Part shown: positions 63,778 to 64,000 of the stretch, piece after piece
How positions within the stretch are numbered: the stretch's first letter is position 1
Layout of the letters: every line of letters starts with the position of its first letter
DNA from: Adenophora triphylla var. japonica
Lineage: Eukaryota; Streptophyta; Magnoliopsida; Asterales; Campanulaceae
DNA: 64,000 bases
Assembly: GCA_022495995.1 (NCBI GenBank)
Contig: JAFEMH010001361.1
Span: 224,001-288,000 of the forward strand
Direction of reading: 5' to 3'
Notes under the pieces: generated by a model
What the model was told of the DNA's origin: nothing
The model's input: the letters and a program-made list of their open reading frames with translations, nothing else
The model's database searches: none
Position numbers and translations under genes: made by a program

Positions 63778-64000
63778 GACCGGTTCGTGGTGGACTAGCT
63801 GGGTGGCGCTGATCGCTGGATGGGCCAGAGGTGGATCATGCGGGGACTAACCTGTGATGTCTACTATTTGGGAGAGAGGGTGATGAGACAGCATGGTCTG
63901 GGATTGGCTACTCTGGGACCTGATGAGCCTCCGGCTGACATGCTGTTTCCCCGGGAAGGGACAGCGAACTGGGATTGGTTCAGAGGTGGGCGGCCTGCCC
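63778..64000 (+). pseudogene. E6: fragment of a PMD gene A exon 3
   Basis: From 63796 the frame is open to the window end and reads RWMGQRWIMRGLTCDVYYLG, ERVMRQHGLG and DEPPADMLFP, aligning with exon 3 of gene A (GLTCDIIYLGDRFSRQHGHV, DPPARMLQP). One TAG lies at about 63796. It belongs to a different element in minus orientation into which E3 inserted. The first bases GACCG would be the E3 target duplication. Confidence 0.65.

Noticed and set aside
1..64000. tRNA or rRNA genes
   Set aside because: None seen; PBS sequences resemble tRNA 3' ends only over 16-18 bases.

Overview
This is nuclear DNA of a flowering plant, probably a eudicot with a repeat-rich genome. Every recognisable protein segment is retroelement-borne: Ty3/gypsy gag, protease, reverse transcriptase, RNase H and integrase of the Tat/Ogre type, plus genes of two plant families, the plant mobile domain (PMD, aminotransferase-like) and DUF7745-like proteins. 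The species cannot be named from the sequence. I see no host gene, tRNA, rRNA or CRISPR array.

The window is a nest of LTR retrotransposons, here called E1 to E6. E1 (1-6954, + strand, left part outside) is the 3' half of an element: antisense gene B start, spliced antisense gene A, a 50-bp tandem array, hairpins, polypurine tract (PPT) and a 1717-bp 3' LTR. It sits inside the 5' LTR of E4 (6955-15913, + strand), a large element with PBS, PPT and arrays but no recognisable gene. E4 lies beside a Ty1/copia RT scrap (15914-16040) that is joined in frame to gene B of E2. E2 (16041-47113, - strand) carries gag, two separate protease domains, RT, RNase H and integrase, and is split by E5. E5 (16885-34458, - strand) is bounded by two ~1.41-kb LTRs and a perfect 5-bp target duplication GTGCA. 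It keeps gag, protease and integrase scraps but has lost RT and RNase H. E3 (47114-63777, + strand) has a truncated 5' LTR fused head to head with the truncated E2 LTR. E3 holds PBS, leader, pol without most of gag and protease, both antisense genes, a short array and a 1719-bp 3' LTR. Its leader is interrupted by a solo LTR of the E4 superfamily (49301-50709, duplication ACCCG). E6 is a gene A fragment at the right edge.

The shared plan is LTR, PBS, leader with a PPT-like copy, gag-PR-RT-RH-INT, hairpin, antisense gene B (DUF7745-like), antisense gene A (PMD, four exons, three phase-0 introns), tandem array, hairpin(s), PPT, LTR. All gag-pol copies are broken by stops, frameshifts or deletions; gene B of E3 is an uninterrupted 500-codon frame.

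The most interesting signal is a repeated promoter grammar. Pairs of CG-rich palindromes 27-31 bp apart lie about 22 bp from a TATA-like box. The palindrome is family-specific (GCCGNACGGC in E1/E3, GGTCCGTACGGACC in E5) and occurs both in the LTR promoter and about 140-200 bp upstream of the ATG of the antisense genes of the same element. This looks like a shared cis-regulatory code for the sense and antisense transcription units. A second signal is a conserved hairpin, CTACG...CGTAG, placed after pol and again before the PPT in every element that retains those parts.
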